Shown here piece after piece: positions 20,737-31,600 of a stretch of 64,000 bases of DNA (within the stretch, counting starts at the first letter, position 1; the number at the start of each line of letters is the position of its first letter). Made by a program: the position numbers and the translations under genes. Source of the stretch: Dimorphilus gyrociliatus (lineage: Eukaryota > Annelida > Polychaeta > Dinophilidae); NCBI GenBank assembly GCA_904063045.1, contig CAJFCJ010000005.1, positions 2,077,167 through 2,141,166 of the forward strand, written 5' to 3'. The notes beneath the pieces were generated by a model that did not search any database, had not been told where the DNA came from, and saw nothing but the letters and a program-made list of their open reading frames with translations.

Positions 20737-23700
20737 ATGGCAGATATAAGTAATACAGATTTAACCGACAATATCCGAGTAGCAATTCGAGCGAGACCGT
20801 TCATTTCTCGCGAAATAAATGCGAAATTGGACGACCAGTGGAATTGTCAGACAAATAGTGTTGTAAGTCGCGACAGATTTCATCAGTTTATGTTTGATGA
20901 TGTGTTCGATGCAACCAAAACAACTAGTGATCTATACGGTGGTTTGGCTAGACAGATAGTGGAAGGGGCTGTTCAAGGTTAAAATTAAATATCTTTTTTT
21001 CTTACATTTTCACTGGTTTTAGCTATATAGTAATAAAGTACAAAATTTCCATCTATATGTATATATGCTAATACCTATGCATTTGTGTGCTTAATTATCT
21101 ATAAATAGAGTTCTAAATTTTCTATTCTTATTTTCATATTCGGCGCTTTTATAGGATATAATGGAACAATTTTTGCCTACGGTCAGACATCTTCAGGGAA
21201 AACATACACAATGAGTGGTAGTGACAAACAAAAAGGAGTTATTGAGATGGCTGTGGATGATATTTTCTCCCTTATAGAAGAAGTTTATACAGATTCTATT
21301 TTTATACTACGCGTGTCGTGTATGGAACTATACAACGAAACGGTTTTCGATCTATTGGCAGATAGAAAGCTTGAAGTACGAGAGAAAGACAATAATTTCA
21401 TAGTCAAAGATGTTGATGAAAAATATATTAGTTATCCTGAAGAAATTTTAAAATTTATTAAGGTGGCGAATGAAAAGAGACAAGTGGGTGCAACGGCTAT
21501 GAATGATAAAAGTTCACGTTCACACGCCATTTATCGAATTGTTATTGAAGGCAAACAGGTATTTAGTGAAATTTGACCAAAGCGAAAAGACTTTGTTTCT
21601 TAATTTCCTTTAGGCAATCGATGAAGAAAGTCTCATTAAGGTATCTCACTTGAATTTCGTTGATTTAGCCGGTTCGGAAAATTGCAATAAATCAGGAGCA
21701 ACTGGTTTGCGATTGCACGAGGGAGCAATGATAAACAAAAGTCTGTTTACCCTTTCTCAAGTCATTGCGCAATTAGTTGAGAATTCCACGCATGTTTCAT
21801 ATCGAGATTCTAAATTGACAAAGATTTTGAAAAACTCTTTAGGAGGTTGGATAAGCGATAATTTTTGTTTCATGTTTATAATCAACATATTATTTTTCTC
21901 TTTAGGAAATAGTCGAACAGCTATTATATGTAATATTACCACGGCGGAAAAGGATGAAACCTTGTCTACTCTTCGTTTTGCAAGCTCGGCTAAAAAAATC
22001 AAAAATCACGCTAAAATCAATGAAATTATGTCCGACGACTGTCAATTGAAAAGATGTCAGCGACAAATCGTTGATCTTCAAAAGCAGCTTGATGATTGTC
22101 AAGGTAACGACGATTTACGGTTGAAAAACGAATTAGAAAACAAGGAGCAGCAATTAAGGGATAGAGATAGACTCGTGAAAGATTTAGAAACGAAACTGGA
22201 GGGATATCAACGATTATTAGTAAAGTCTAGTCAAATTCCAACTGGAATATTTACGCCAAAGAAACAGAATCCGTTTATGGAAAAGAGGAATAGAAGGCAA
22301 ACCTGGTGTCCTGGAAACGTGTTACAACCTCCTCTAAATGACCCGCGAAGAAGTGAAAAAGTTACTAGCCTAGGTCGACCAGCCGACAATACTATATCGG
22401 CGATAATAGAACAAGATGAGGATGATAGATTAGATTCTCTTATGAAAACACCGGAAACATTTTGTGAACATTGTAAACAATTAAATGAAAAGGTGCAACA
22501 ATTAGAGATGGAGCTAAATGAAAAAAGTGAAGAATTGGAAGAAGTTAAGGAATCGTTTGAAAGGGGCCACCAAAGCTTTATGGAGTATCGTGACTTTGTC
22601 GCCATTGAGAAAAAGTTACAATTAGATGGTGAGATGGATGAAAATGTGAAAGGCGAAGAAGAACTTAAAAAGAAAATTACTGAATTGGAAGAAGCACTAA
22701 AAGAGCAAAAATCGACTCACGAAGCAAATATATGCGATATAAGAGATCAGGCATTAACTAAACTTGAAGAAGAAAAATTAAATATAGAAGGAAAATTTGA
22801 AAATATTATTAAGGCTGAACAGGACAAATACCATCAGAGGCTGCAGCTTGCCCTGGAAGAACTGGAGGAACGAGAAAAAGAAATTGAAAATCAAGTAATT
22901 TCCCTGGAAAAATCTAAAGAAGAACTAAAAATCAACCAAGATATCCTTAAGGAAAGAGAAACTTTCGTTATGGAATTGGAGAATAAAATGGCCGATCCTC
23001 GACATACTAAATCAGCGGCTGAAGAGCAGCAGGCAGAAGAACTAGAAGCTGTTAAATCTAAATTGAAAAGCACTATGGAAGAACTAGAACAATCTAAAAG
23101 GCAAATGAATATTCAAGAAGAAAGATTTAGCGATAATTTAGAAGATCTTGAAAATAGGGAGAAGCTAATTGAAGAATTAGAAGAAAAGATAACTAAGGAG
23201 CACGAAATCATAGAAATGGAGAGAATAGCCTTAGAAACCCAAAGAAATCAATTGAAAGGTGCACTTTGTGAGTTAGAGAATCGGGAAAGACTCGTCGAAG
23301 ATTTAGAAAAGAAGATTGAAATTAAATTGGAAAGTGAAGAAATACAAAAATCCCAATCAGAAGGTATTCATAACAACTTAAAAAATGCCCTGGAAAACTG
23401 CAAAATTGAATTAGAGAATACAAAAATTCTATTAAAAAAAGCGAACGAAGATGTAAAGGAGTACAACGACCTAAAGAGTTGTTATGACAAGAGAGCAAAA
23501 GAAATCGATAATTTAAATAATAGTTTAGCAAGTAAGACCAAAGAGTTGGAATTGGCAAAAAAAGATCTTGGCGATGTGTCTGAAAAAGCTATTAATTATG
23601 AAAATGAAATTGCAAGTGTTAAGGCTGATTTTGAAAGTCTTAATAAAAAATTAGAAGAGTATCAAACATCTAATCAAACTTTACATGAAATAAGAAACGA

Positions 23701-25728
23701 ATTCGATTCCTTGAAGGTTGACTACGACCGTTTAAAAGGAGAGAACATAAAACTGGAACAAACAAATTTGGAAGAGTTAAAGAAAAAGAGTATTGAATTA
23801 GAGGATATTAAGAGCAATTATGAAAATACATTAGAAAAATTAAAGGAGAAGGAGAAAACCATAGAGGAATTAATGAAGAGAAATAATGAACTCGAGTCGC
23901 TGAAACAATTAAAAACTGAGCAAGAATCGACTAAATTGGCTTTGAAAACTGCTTTAGAAGACTTGGCTAGTCGTGAGCAAGAATTAGAAAATTATAAGGC
24001 TAACTATAAATCGGCCGACCAAGTGGTTGAGAATCGTGTTCAAGATTTGGAAAGAGAGATTGATGAATGTCGATCGGAAAGGCTTAAGGCGGAAATGGAA
24101 TTTAGCGAAATAATGAAAATGAAAGATAATGAATTGAAAACGATTAAAGAATCGACTAGAAAAGCTGAAATTGAATTTGAAAAAGAAAAGAAGACATCGG
24201 ATGAGCTTTTGACTAATTTATGTACAGAGTTAGAGCAAGTAAAAGAGGATAATGCTAATATTGCAGAGGAGAGATTACAAGAAACAAAAATTCTTGAAGA
24301 ATACGAAACAGTGGTAAGTGGAAAACATTTTAATTGAATTTTTTAAATTTGAAATCTTTCCAAAGGTAATATTATTGATAAATTACAGATACAAAATCTT
24401 AAAGAAACGGAGCAAACTTTATTAAAGGCCAATGAAAGTTTAGAAGAGAAATTAATGTGTGTTATTCAAGAAAATGAAGAACTTAAGACAAAGCATAATG
24501 ACAAAGACCTTAAAGAAGCTTATAAAGAATTTGTGCAATCATACCGAGACAAAGATGTTTGTATAATTAATTAATTCTATTTTTTCTAATATAAATTAGA
24601 TTTTCTCTAAGAAGATTTCGAATGGATTTAACGTTTATTTTTGTATAATGAAATTAGTTTATTAAGTATTAAGATATTGTCTAATCCGACTTTATTAATT
24701 GAAAACAGTTGGACGATTGTACATCAGATCAGAGGATTAAGAAGCTAAAAATGGAACTCGAAAAGAAGGATGAAGAGCTACATAAAAATGATAATACAAT
24801 AAAATATTTAGAAATGGATAATAAACGATTAATGGACGAATTAAATAAGTTAGAAGATGAATTTAATGAGAAAGAAGCTGAGTGTGATCGTTTGTTAGAA
24901 TGTACTAATTTGGGAAATCCTGATAATATTCAAGAGGAATTTGATCTTATGAAAAATCGTTCAGTTAGATTGGAGAAGGAGAAAAACGATTTAGAACAAA
25001 AATTAGGATCTTTAGACAAGTAATTCGACTATATTATTCTTTATTAGTATATTTTATAACTTTGTATATATCTTGTTTCAGATTGAAAAACGAATATCGA
25101 ACAATAAAAAGTCAATTTAGCCTTTTAGAGAAAGAGAATAAACGACTGGAAGAAAAAATGAGCCATTTCGAAAAGTAATTTATTAAATTAATTAGCTTTT
25201 TTCTTTTATTACCAAACGGAAATTATTAATTGATTTATACTTTTTTACAATAGTCTTAAAAAACAAAATCAAGAATGTAAAATAGAAAACGAACATCTCG
25301 GATCAGCCTTGAGGACACTTCAAAAACAAGTGCGTAAATCGCTTAACGACAAAGCTGAATCATCTATATTTCAAGAGCCGCCTCCTCCGCCACCTCTAAG
25401 TTCGTCATCATCCAACGACTCTGAATTGCGTAAGCAATTAAAAGAAAAGACAACCGAAAATGACCGCCTCAAAGCTACTTTAGACATTTTAGAGTCGAAA
25501 TATCGTAATTTCAAAGAGCAAGCCGCTAAGCATATGGATTATAACGAAAGAAAAAAATTAGCTGATTTACTTAATACTCCAGTGCCGTCAAAAGTAAAAC
25601 GGCACAAACGTTTCTTCTCACCAGCCGCTGAAAATGAGGAAGATGATGAAAAAATGAATTGTACTGTTGTGCCGCCTTATAGTAAAATGATCGATGGACC
25701 AGACAAGATAAACTGCTCTCAACAATAA
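20737..25728 (+). CDS. CENPE: CENP-E-type kinesin-7 motor with long coiled coil
   Basis: Eight exons (20737-20977, 21155-21558, 21614-21845, 21906-24313, 24389-24556, 24709-25019, 25082-25174, 25254-25728) give 1,443 aa. The N-terminal motor has [10 protein letters not shown], the P-loop [16 protein letters not shown], switch [13 protein letters not shown] and switch II VDLAGSE. The SSGKT P-loop is the form seen in CENP-E/kinesin-7. After [11 protein letters not shown] and the neck comes about 900 residues of Glu/Lys-rich heptad sequence, then a proline patch and a basic tail ([10 protein letters not shown]). CENP-E carries chromosomes along spindle microtubules and tethers kinetochores. Human CENP-E is about 2,700 aa, so this rod is shorter. 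The 60-nt intron 21846-21905 is stop-free and in frame. AATAAA lies at 25900-25905. Confidence 0.88.
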
Positions 25729-26024
25729 ATTTAAATATGTTTACTATTTTAAAACTAGATTTTACGTTTAGAATGCAAAAATACATTTTTTTATTACTTT
25801 TTTATATATATTTAGGTCTACGAAAGTCGTCATACTGTTCTATATTGTTACTACATTTTTTTTACGTAATTAACTCCGTAACTAACGAATGAAAGCTTGA
25901 ATAAAAACGATAAATGTTGAAAATCTATACTTTAAATGTTCAATTTATTTAATATTTTTTTCAATTAAAAAGTATGAATAAACAGAATAAAGCCATATTT
26001 AAATAGCAGTTTAATATAGTTGTT

Positions 26025-26450
26025 CTATTTATCTTTCATATCGAATTTTATTAATATTTTCTCCAATTTTTTTGTCTCTCCATCTTCTTGTATTATTCTA
26101 ATTATTATTATTATTATTATTATTATTTAATTAGTAGGCGTTTAATTATATCTATGATAAGAGTTTTTGTTCGTTTAGATAGTGTTGACACCTGCAATAC
26201 GTACATATGACCTTCAACTTGAGGATCGAAAGTAGGTGAGAGCATTGTAGATAGTATGTTTTTAAAGGGCGAATTCCTGTAGCGTTGTGTAAAACAGGAA
26301 GAGATTTTACAACTTAAATTATCAATAAAACAAGAAACAATGAAATAAGAATTATAGTAGAAAATATAACTAAACAGTAAACATTACACGTAAACTCGGA
26401 AAACGTGACCTTTTTTCGGGATTCTGCATTGATATTTTTGTCAAGAGACA
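26025..26450 (-). CDS. Small unrecognised spliced gene with a PP1-docking-like motif (5' end not found)
   Basis: Three short minus-strand exons join in phase: 26390-26450, 26205-26276 and 26025-26097. They give about 68 residues and a stop. Support: acceptors tattttcag, acgctacag and attattag; donors gtgtaa and gtacgt; and a TACTAAT branch-point-like box in the last intron. The peptide contains RKKVTFSEF, which fits the RVxF docking motif for protein phosphatase 1. It continues SPFKNILSTMLSPTFDP and ends EKILIKFDMKDK. No in-frame ATG exists in the first exon, so an upstream exon is missing, possibly overlapping the KIAA2013 5' region. I do not recognise the family. Confidence 0.45.
26101..26127. 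repeat. ATT trinucleotide microsatellite
   Basis: Nine ATT units. In the small minus-strand gene model they fall inside the last intron, next to the acceptor. Confidence 0.9.
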
Positions 26451-26701
26451 CTGAAAATACTAAAAATAAAAAAATTATTGATTTTATTAATTGAATAGTA
26501 CTTTAAAAATTAACTTATTCTTTAATAATACTTTTAAATAAACTTTATTGTTGGAAATGAAATTAAATAAGAATTCATTTTTTTCTGTCAAAAGATGGCG
26601 TTATGCCTAGTAGAGTTGGCAGTTTTACTTTGAAGTTATTAAAATTTGCAGGTTTAGCAGTCGTTTCAATATTAAGAAAATGCTTTGTGACACTAATCCA
26701 G

Positions 26702-28513
26702 ATGTGGGAAAGTAATCTTATCAAGAATTTTCTCACCTACGTTTCCAGGTATGTGTATGCTTTCAAATGATTCTCTTTTCGTTCAAATCATTTAATCCGC
26801 AGGTATAGGAAAATTGCTCTTATAGTTATTGTAGTGCTGTCCCTTTTTCTATATCTTTGGCCGTATTGGTTAAAGTCTTATTCACGGAAGTACGTCGATC
26901 CAATCCTACTTTGCGAGGAGAGATCCCTCCATCCTTATTTAAGAGCATTGAGCAGCCACGATGCACTAGTTGAGCATGAACCTTCTGTTGCCGAAGACAA
27001 AACATTCCTGCCTTATGTTGGAAACGGCTACTTCGGTTTATCCGTCCTTCACGATAGTAGAGTTTATATACAAAATGATCGTACACTGTCTGAAGGTCTA
27101 GGTATTTCTCCCATAATATCTGCTCAAGCAAAGGGATATATATCTAGGGCAGTAGTTGTTTTGGACTTGTTAAATGGTATAGTCGAAAGGACGCAATGCT
27201 TTCAGCTTGGATCTGTGTGCGTTGGTATTACAACAAAGATTTACGCTCATCGAACAAAGCCATCTCTATTAATTCAAGATATTCGAATTAGCAATCCTAC
27301 TGCAGAACCAGTAACCTTAGATATAGAATTAACGGGATTTGGAGATGGTTTTACAATTCGAAAGAAAAAAGAAGACATGGCTTTAGGCCGTACGATTGTC
27401 AAAGATAAAAAGATTGGAGTAGCAATTATGAATATACCGGAGAGTTTAACAATAAAATCAGGAGGAGCTTTATCTTTTCATCATATTACATCAATAGTCG
27501 TTGTAGCCAAAGATACTCCTGATAAAATGGTTTTAGAAAAAGCTGAAAAAGATTTGGTGGATGCTCAGAAAACGAAAGATCTTGAAATGCAACACAAATC
27601 AGTATGGCGACATTTATGGACTCATGGTTTCTCCATTAGTGATTCAAAAGCAAGTGGAGCTCTGAACGGTGACCGTATAAATTTAACTCTGTACTACGTT
27701 CTTAGCAATACGCCAGCTCTGTTACACGAACCAATTGATAAAGCTGAAGTAACGAAACTCCGTACTTATTTAGCATATCCTGATAGATGCTACGAGGGTC
27801 ATCACACTCTACAGAATGACGTTTTGTGGAAAACTGTGGAAAGTGACAACGATGTTCAATCGTTGGCTAGCACCTGGTTGTTGACACTAGATAAGCTTGG
27901 TTGCTCTCAGATGATGAAGGCAGGAGCGGATGGAATAATGCAAGCTATGGTGCTATCCTGTGGGGCTTTGAAATTTAAAAATTTTCATCTTGAGTTGTCC
28001 ATGCAACATTCCGATCTCGATAGAGTGATGCACTGGAGACGTGTACATTATGGTAATAATACGCACGTTAATATCACTGTTCTAGTTCGAGATGACAATA
28101 GACCTCAAATAATAGTATCTCTCGATAGGAATGATAAGCCATATTATGCTTGTTCAGCTGGTTGTACAGATCTTTATTCGCTATCGGAAACACCTCAAAT
28201 TCTACCAGTTAAAATTACAAAACCATTAACAGCTCTTTTATATATAACATCCGATAAAAAGCATATGCAAGAGCTACGAAAAACTATACACTTTAAAGAA
28301 ATAAAAGATGCTCCGGCGCATTCTCAAGGTATTTTAGCAGTACACAAGCACGGTACTCACTACGGAGGTTTACCGGCTCTCTTTTGGATATCTATTGCAT
28401 CCTTAATAGCAATATTTCACTTATTCCTATTGAAAATTGTGTTGAATGAATATTGTATGACTGATAATTTAGCTAAAGAGCAGAGGTATCCGCGTCCCAG
28501 GTATACCGTATAA
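26702..28513 (+). CDS. KIAA2013: KIAA2013 homologue, membrane protein of unknown function
   Basis: Exon 1 (26702-26748) and exon 2 (26803-28513) give 585 aa. Near the N-terminus is a hydrophobic anchor (IALIVIVVLSLFLYLWPYWL). A large lumenal or extracellular part follows, with LPYVGNGYFGLSV, INLTLYYVLSNTPALL, GADGIMQAMVLSCGALKF and HYGNNTHVNITVLV. A second transmembrane segment lies near the end (LFWISIASLIAIFHLFLLKI), followed by VLNEYC. This order and these motifs match the KIAA2013 family, about 630 aa in vertebrates, whose function is not established to my knowledge. Start: ATG TGG at 26702 opens the frame, because the ATG just upstream runs into a stop. AATAAA lies at 28617-28622. Confidence 0.85.
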
Positions 28514-28945
28514 TAATATTGGTGACTTAACTTATCTTTTTTATGTTTGTTTAATTAACTTTGTAATTTTGCTTTGGTATTTTCTATTTTTAACCAACAA
28601 CGTTACAGTTAATGACAATAAAAGTTACTCTTATTATTAATAATAATACAAATAGAGAAGTGTGTTAAGTCTTCATCATATTACATTCAAACAATGGTAA
28701 TTGAACGAATCTCCGAAGATGAGGATAAGTTTCTCCCATTCAACTCACTCAAAATATCTTTTACGTAATCAAGGTATTTATATAAAATTATCTTACGAAA
28801 AAGATGAACAAGACTCTAGGGTATCCAATGATTGAAAGATGAACAAAAAGATCTGTTGAATAAAATTCAATAACCGTTGTGATCGCCGTATTTAAATGTA
28901 ACACGTATTATAGAAATGTAGAAACTTGAATTATGAACAAACAAG
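28514..28945. other. Convergent 3' region
   Basis: Holds the KIAA2013 3' UTR and the end of the small minus-strand gene. No other feature was seen. Confidence 0.5.
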
Positions 28946-29317
28946 CTATTTAATTGGTGGTTTCTTCTTTAAATCTAACACATTATTTAAAGTTGAGAAT
29001 GATTTTCTTTTAATAAATATTCTCTTATTTCCGGAAGGACCTCTATGAATTTTCTTTACGTCTGCCTTATCCTGATCAATATAATCTGGTATTTTTTCGC
29101 TCATAGCAGCCATCGAATAATAGCACTTGAATACCTTACCCCTTCGTTTATTCGAAGTATTGGCCCCTTCCTCAACACTATCGTACTTATCGTAATAAGT
29201 AGAATATGTATCATTTGTAGATGAAGATTCATTTTTACCCTGACAAAGTCCCATAAAAAAGATAACAAATAGTTGACAAATTAAATTGTATATATACATA
29301 TATACATCTATATACAA
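28946..29317 (-). CDS. Small unrecognised protein, possibly secreted
   Basis: A 123-codon minus-strand frame. The N-terminal part is hydrophobic (LICQLFVIFFMGLCQG) and could be a signal peptide cut near the QG/KN boundary. Starting instead at the inner ATG (29252-29254) gives MGLCQGK, which has Gly2 and Cys4 as in some lipid-modified proteins. The rest is hydrophilic, with a Ser/Thr/Tyr-rich part, a tribasic NKRRGK and further basic sites, and only one cysteine. That layout fits a small secreted precursor, but no known neuropeptide motif is visible. The first ATG lies within TA-repeat flanking sequence, so the true start is uncertain. Confidence 0.45.
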   Translation of the reverse strand: MYIDVYMYIYNLICQLFVIFFMGLCQGKNESSSTNDTYSTYYDKYDSVEEGANTSNKRRGKVFKCYYSMAAMSEKIPDYIDQDKADVKKIHRGPSGNKRIFIKRKSFSTLNNVLDLKKKPPIK

Positions 29318-29319
29318 GA

Positions 29320-29322
<3 letters not shown>

Positions 29323-29361
<39 letters not shown>
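29323..29361. repeat. TA dinucleotide microsatellite
   Basis: About 19 TA units just upstream of the small minus-strand gene. Confidence 0.9.
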
Positions 29362-29363
<2 letters not shown>

Positions 29364-30064
29364 TATATAGTATGTATATCTTACTTTTTCGATTTTTAAA
29401 ATAGCTTTATATGATATCATACTAATATTAACTTTTTAATATGATACGAGGGAAGAGGTGTCTTTAAATAATCAAATATCTTAGCAGCTTTTTCTTTTCG
29501 TTTTATTCTAGTAAGGGCTTGCAAAGATCAATTCCGAATGAAAATTATAGCTTTGCTCTGTCAACAACAAGACTATTTCGTTGATGATATTTAAACGTTA
29601 GTAAATATTCATTGTAATGAGCTGTTATTGCAGTTATGGGCTAAAACAAGAAATTACTTATTCTATTAGGTTATTGCAACAGTTTAGTTGAAAACTATTA
29701 AAAATACATATGCTTTAAGCGCCGTCTATCGGATTTAAAAAAATTGTTTCAGTGGTAAGTTCTTTACAAAGTTTCCCCTCTATCGTTACACTTAAAGGGC
29801 TTTTTCTTTTGTAACGAAAAAATAAATATTTTATTTGCGAACAAATTGTTATATACTTATTTATTTATTTACTTTTAAAATGCTCAATAAAAGTTTATTG
29901 TCAAGAGTTTTGTTAATGATTTGTCAATTAAAATTATTTTGAAAATACTTTTCATCAATGTTCAAGTAAGGCTTTTTTTTCTTTAAAACCATCGAATTGG
30001 GTAGTAGTCTCAGTATATTGTTATACTCAAAAATAAAATAAAAACTGGTATATATAAAAACTGA
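29362..30064. other. Intergenic, upstream of aprataxin
   Basis: About 700 nt of AT-rich DNA between divergent genes. I see no coding frame, RNA gene or clear repeat. Confidence 0.4.
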
Positions 30065-30834
30065 ATGTTTTACGTAAGAAAGGAATTTGTTTTTTCTACT
30101 ACTATTGCAAAATTTTACAAAATATTTAAACAAAAATTAATTAGTCAGCAATCGTTGAAAAATCTAAAGAGTATGGCTACGAATAAACGTAAACATGAGA
30201 AACAAGGAGGTCCATCGGCTAAAAAAGTACCTCCTTGGATGGAAGGTTTAAAACAAGCTATGGAAAATCCAGATTTAAAAGTTTTAGAGACTGATAAAGC
30301 TGTTGTGATTAAGGATAAATATCCGAAAGCGCGTCATCACTATTTAGTTTTACCTAAAGAAAATATATCAAATCTGAAAAGGTTTGTGTAAATACAATTA
30401 TGAATCACTAATAAAATTCTTATAAATGCTTTTATATTAGTTGTCAAAAGGAGCACGTTGAACTATTAGAACATATTCATGAAATTGGCGCCAACTTAAA
30501 AACGAGGCATGAAAATTCTGCATTCCGATTAGGCTATCATGCTATTCCAAGTATGTCTCAACTACACATGCACGTCATAAGTCAAGACATGATATCCGAT
30601 TGTATGAAGACAAAGAAACACTACAACTCTTTTACAACCGATTATTTTGTTCCCTCTGAAACTATTTTAAAAATGTTAAAACGAGACGGAAAGGTTGATA
30701 TTAACGCAAAAGATATGAAATTATGTCTAGAAATGAATTTAAGGTGTCATTTGTGCGGTGAAAGTCAAAAGAATATACCTACTCTCAAAAAGCATTTACT
30801 TCTAGAAGATTCGAAAAAGAACAGGGGAAAATAG
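30065..30834 (+). CDS. APTX: Aprataxin, DNA 5'-adenylate repair hydrolase
   Basis: Exons 30065-30381 and 30441-30834 give 236 aa, or 200 aa from the inner ATG at 30173. The HIT domain contains [18 protein letters not shown] and [20 protein letters not shown], the aprataxin signature; the first His of the triad is Gln here (QLHMH). The C-terminus has the C2HH zinc finger (CHLCGESQ, then LKKHLL). Aprataxin removes AMP left on 5' DNA ends by failed ligation. The FHA domain of the vertebrate protein is absent, so it may not use the XRCC1/XRCC4 docking route. The outer start adds about 36 residues free of acidic groups apart from one Glu, which could be a mitochondrial presequence; that is a guess. 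Confidence 0.9.
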
Positions 30835-31600
30835 AATAATAATAGAACGTTTCGAATTATCTATTCCGAAAAAAAGAACCTAACGTAACTCCTCTTAGCA
30901 GAGATTTAAGGAAGTTGTATTAGTAAATTGTAAAAGATTTTTAAGCAATAAAAACATAACTAAAAGAAAACTTTTGCTTTATAGAATGTATGGAATTTTT
31001 AAAATACTTTTAACTTTTATTTACGCAAAAATCAAGGTGTTTATTCTCTTTGAAAGAAAAAAAATTGTCTTTATGCCAAAAGAATTTAGAATGATTGATC
31101 AACTGAATTATAGCATTTTTTTCAGCCCTCTATCCCTTACTCTCCCCCTCCCTTTTCCCCTCCCCTTTCTATTTTAGTATATGAAAAAAAATAATATCCA
31201 ATCACGTGACTGTCGTGTGGGCGTGAGATATTTGTATGGTATATTTATTCAGACGGTAGCGTTTGAACTGTTCGGTCTTTGAATTTTCATCCGTTAGAAA
31301 AGAAAGATCTAGAAGAGAAAGAGAAGATATATAAGTTAGTATAAACGAATTAGACGGTAATAAATAAATAAATAAGTTATTATTAAACTTATTCTTATTT
31401 TTTATTATATTCTATCCTTTGTATTTATATATGAATTAATACAAATTTTAACTATAAAAAATATTTACCTATATTTGAAGAATAGCTCTCTTAAGCCTAA
31501 TAAAATAATTTTAGGAATTTTTTAAAACGTAAGGCCATTTTTAAGTAAATTTATTAATAGAGAAAATTTTTACAGCTAACAACACGAACACAGAATAACA
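30835..31600. promoter_or_regulatory. Upstream region of the LRR gene
   Basis: Contains a palindromic E-box, TCACGTGA (31202-31209), in a less AT-rich patch. A probable 5' UTR intron runs from gttagt (31335) to tttttacag (31575), so transcription likely starts near 31250-31300. The T/C-rich stretch 31120-31170 precedes it. No other coding frame was recognised. Confidence 0.45.

Noticed and set aside
22231-22605. Long antisense frames through the kinesin coiled coil
   Set aside because: Shadow frames caused by Glu/Lys-rich coding sequence on the other strand.
26290-26380. Apparent membrane-spanning peptide on the minus strand
   Set aside because: Its T-rich coding fits the intron of the small spliced gene better, with a donor and acceptor on either side.
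26841-27131. Antisense frame across the start of KIAA2013
   Set aside because: Overlaps a well-supported coding exon; composition explained by it.
31120-31177. Hydrophobic, Pro/Leu-rich frame upstream of the LRR gene
   Set aside because: Arises from a C/T-rich promoter tract.
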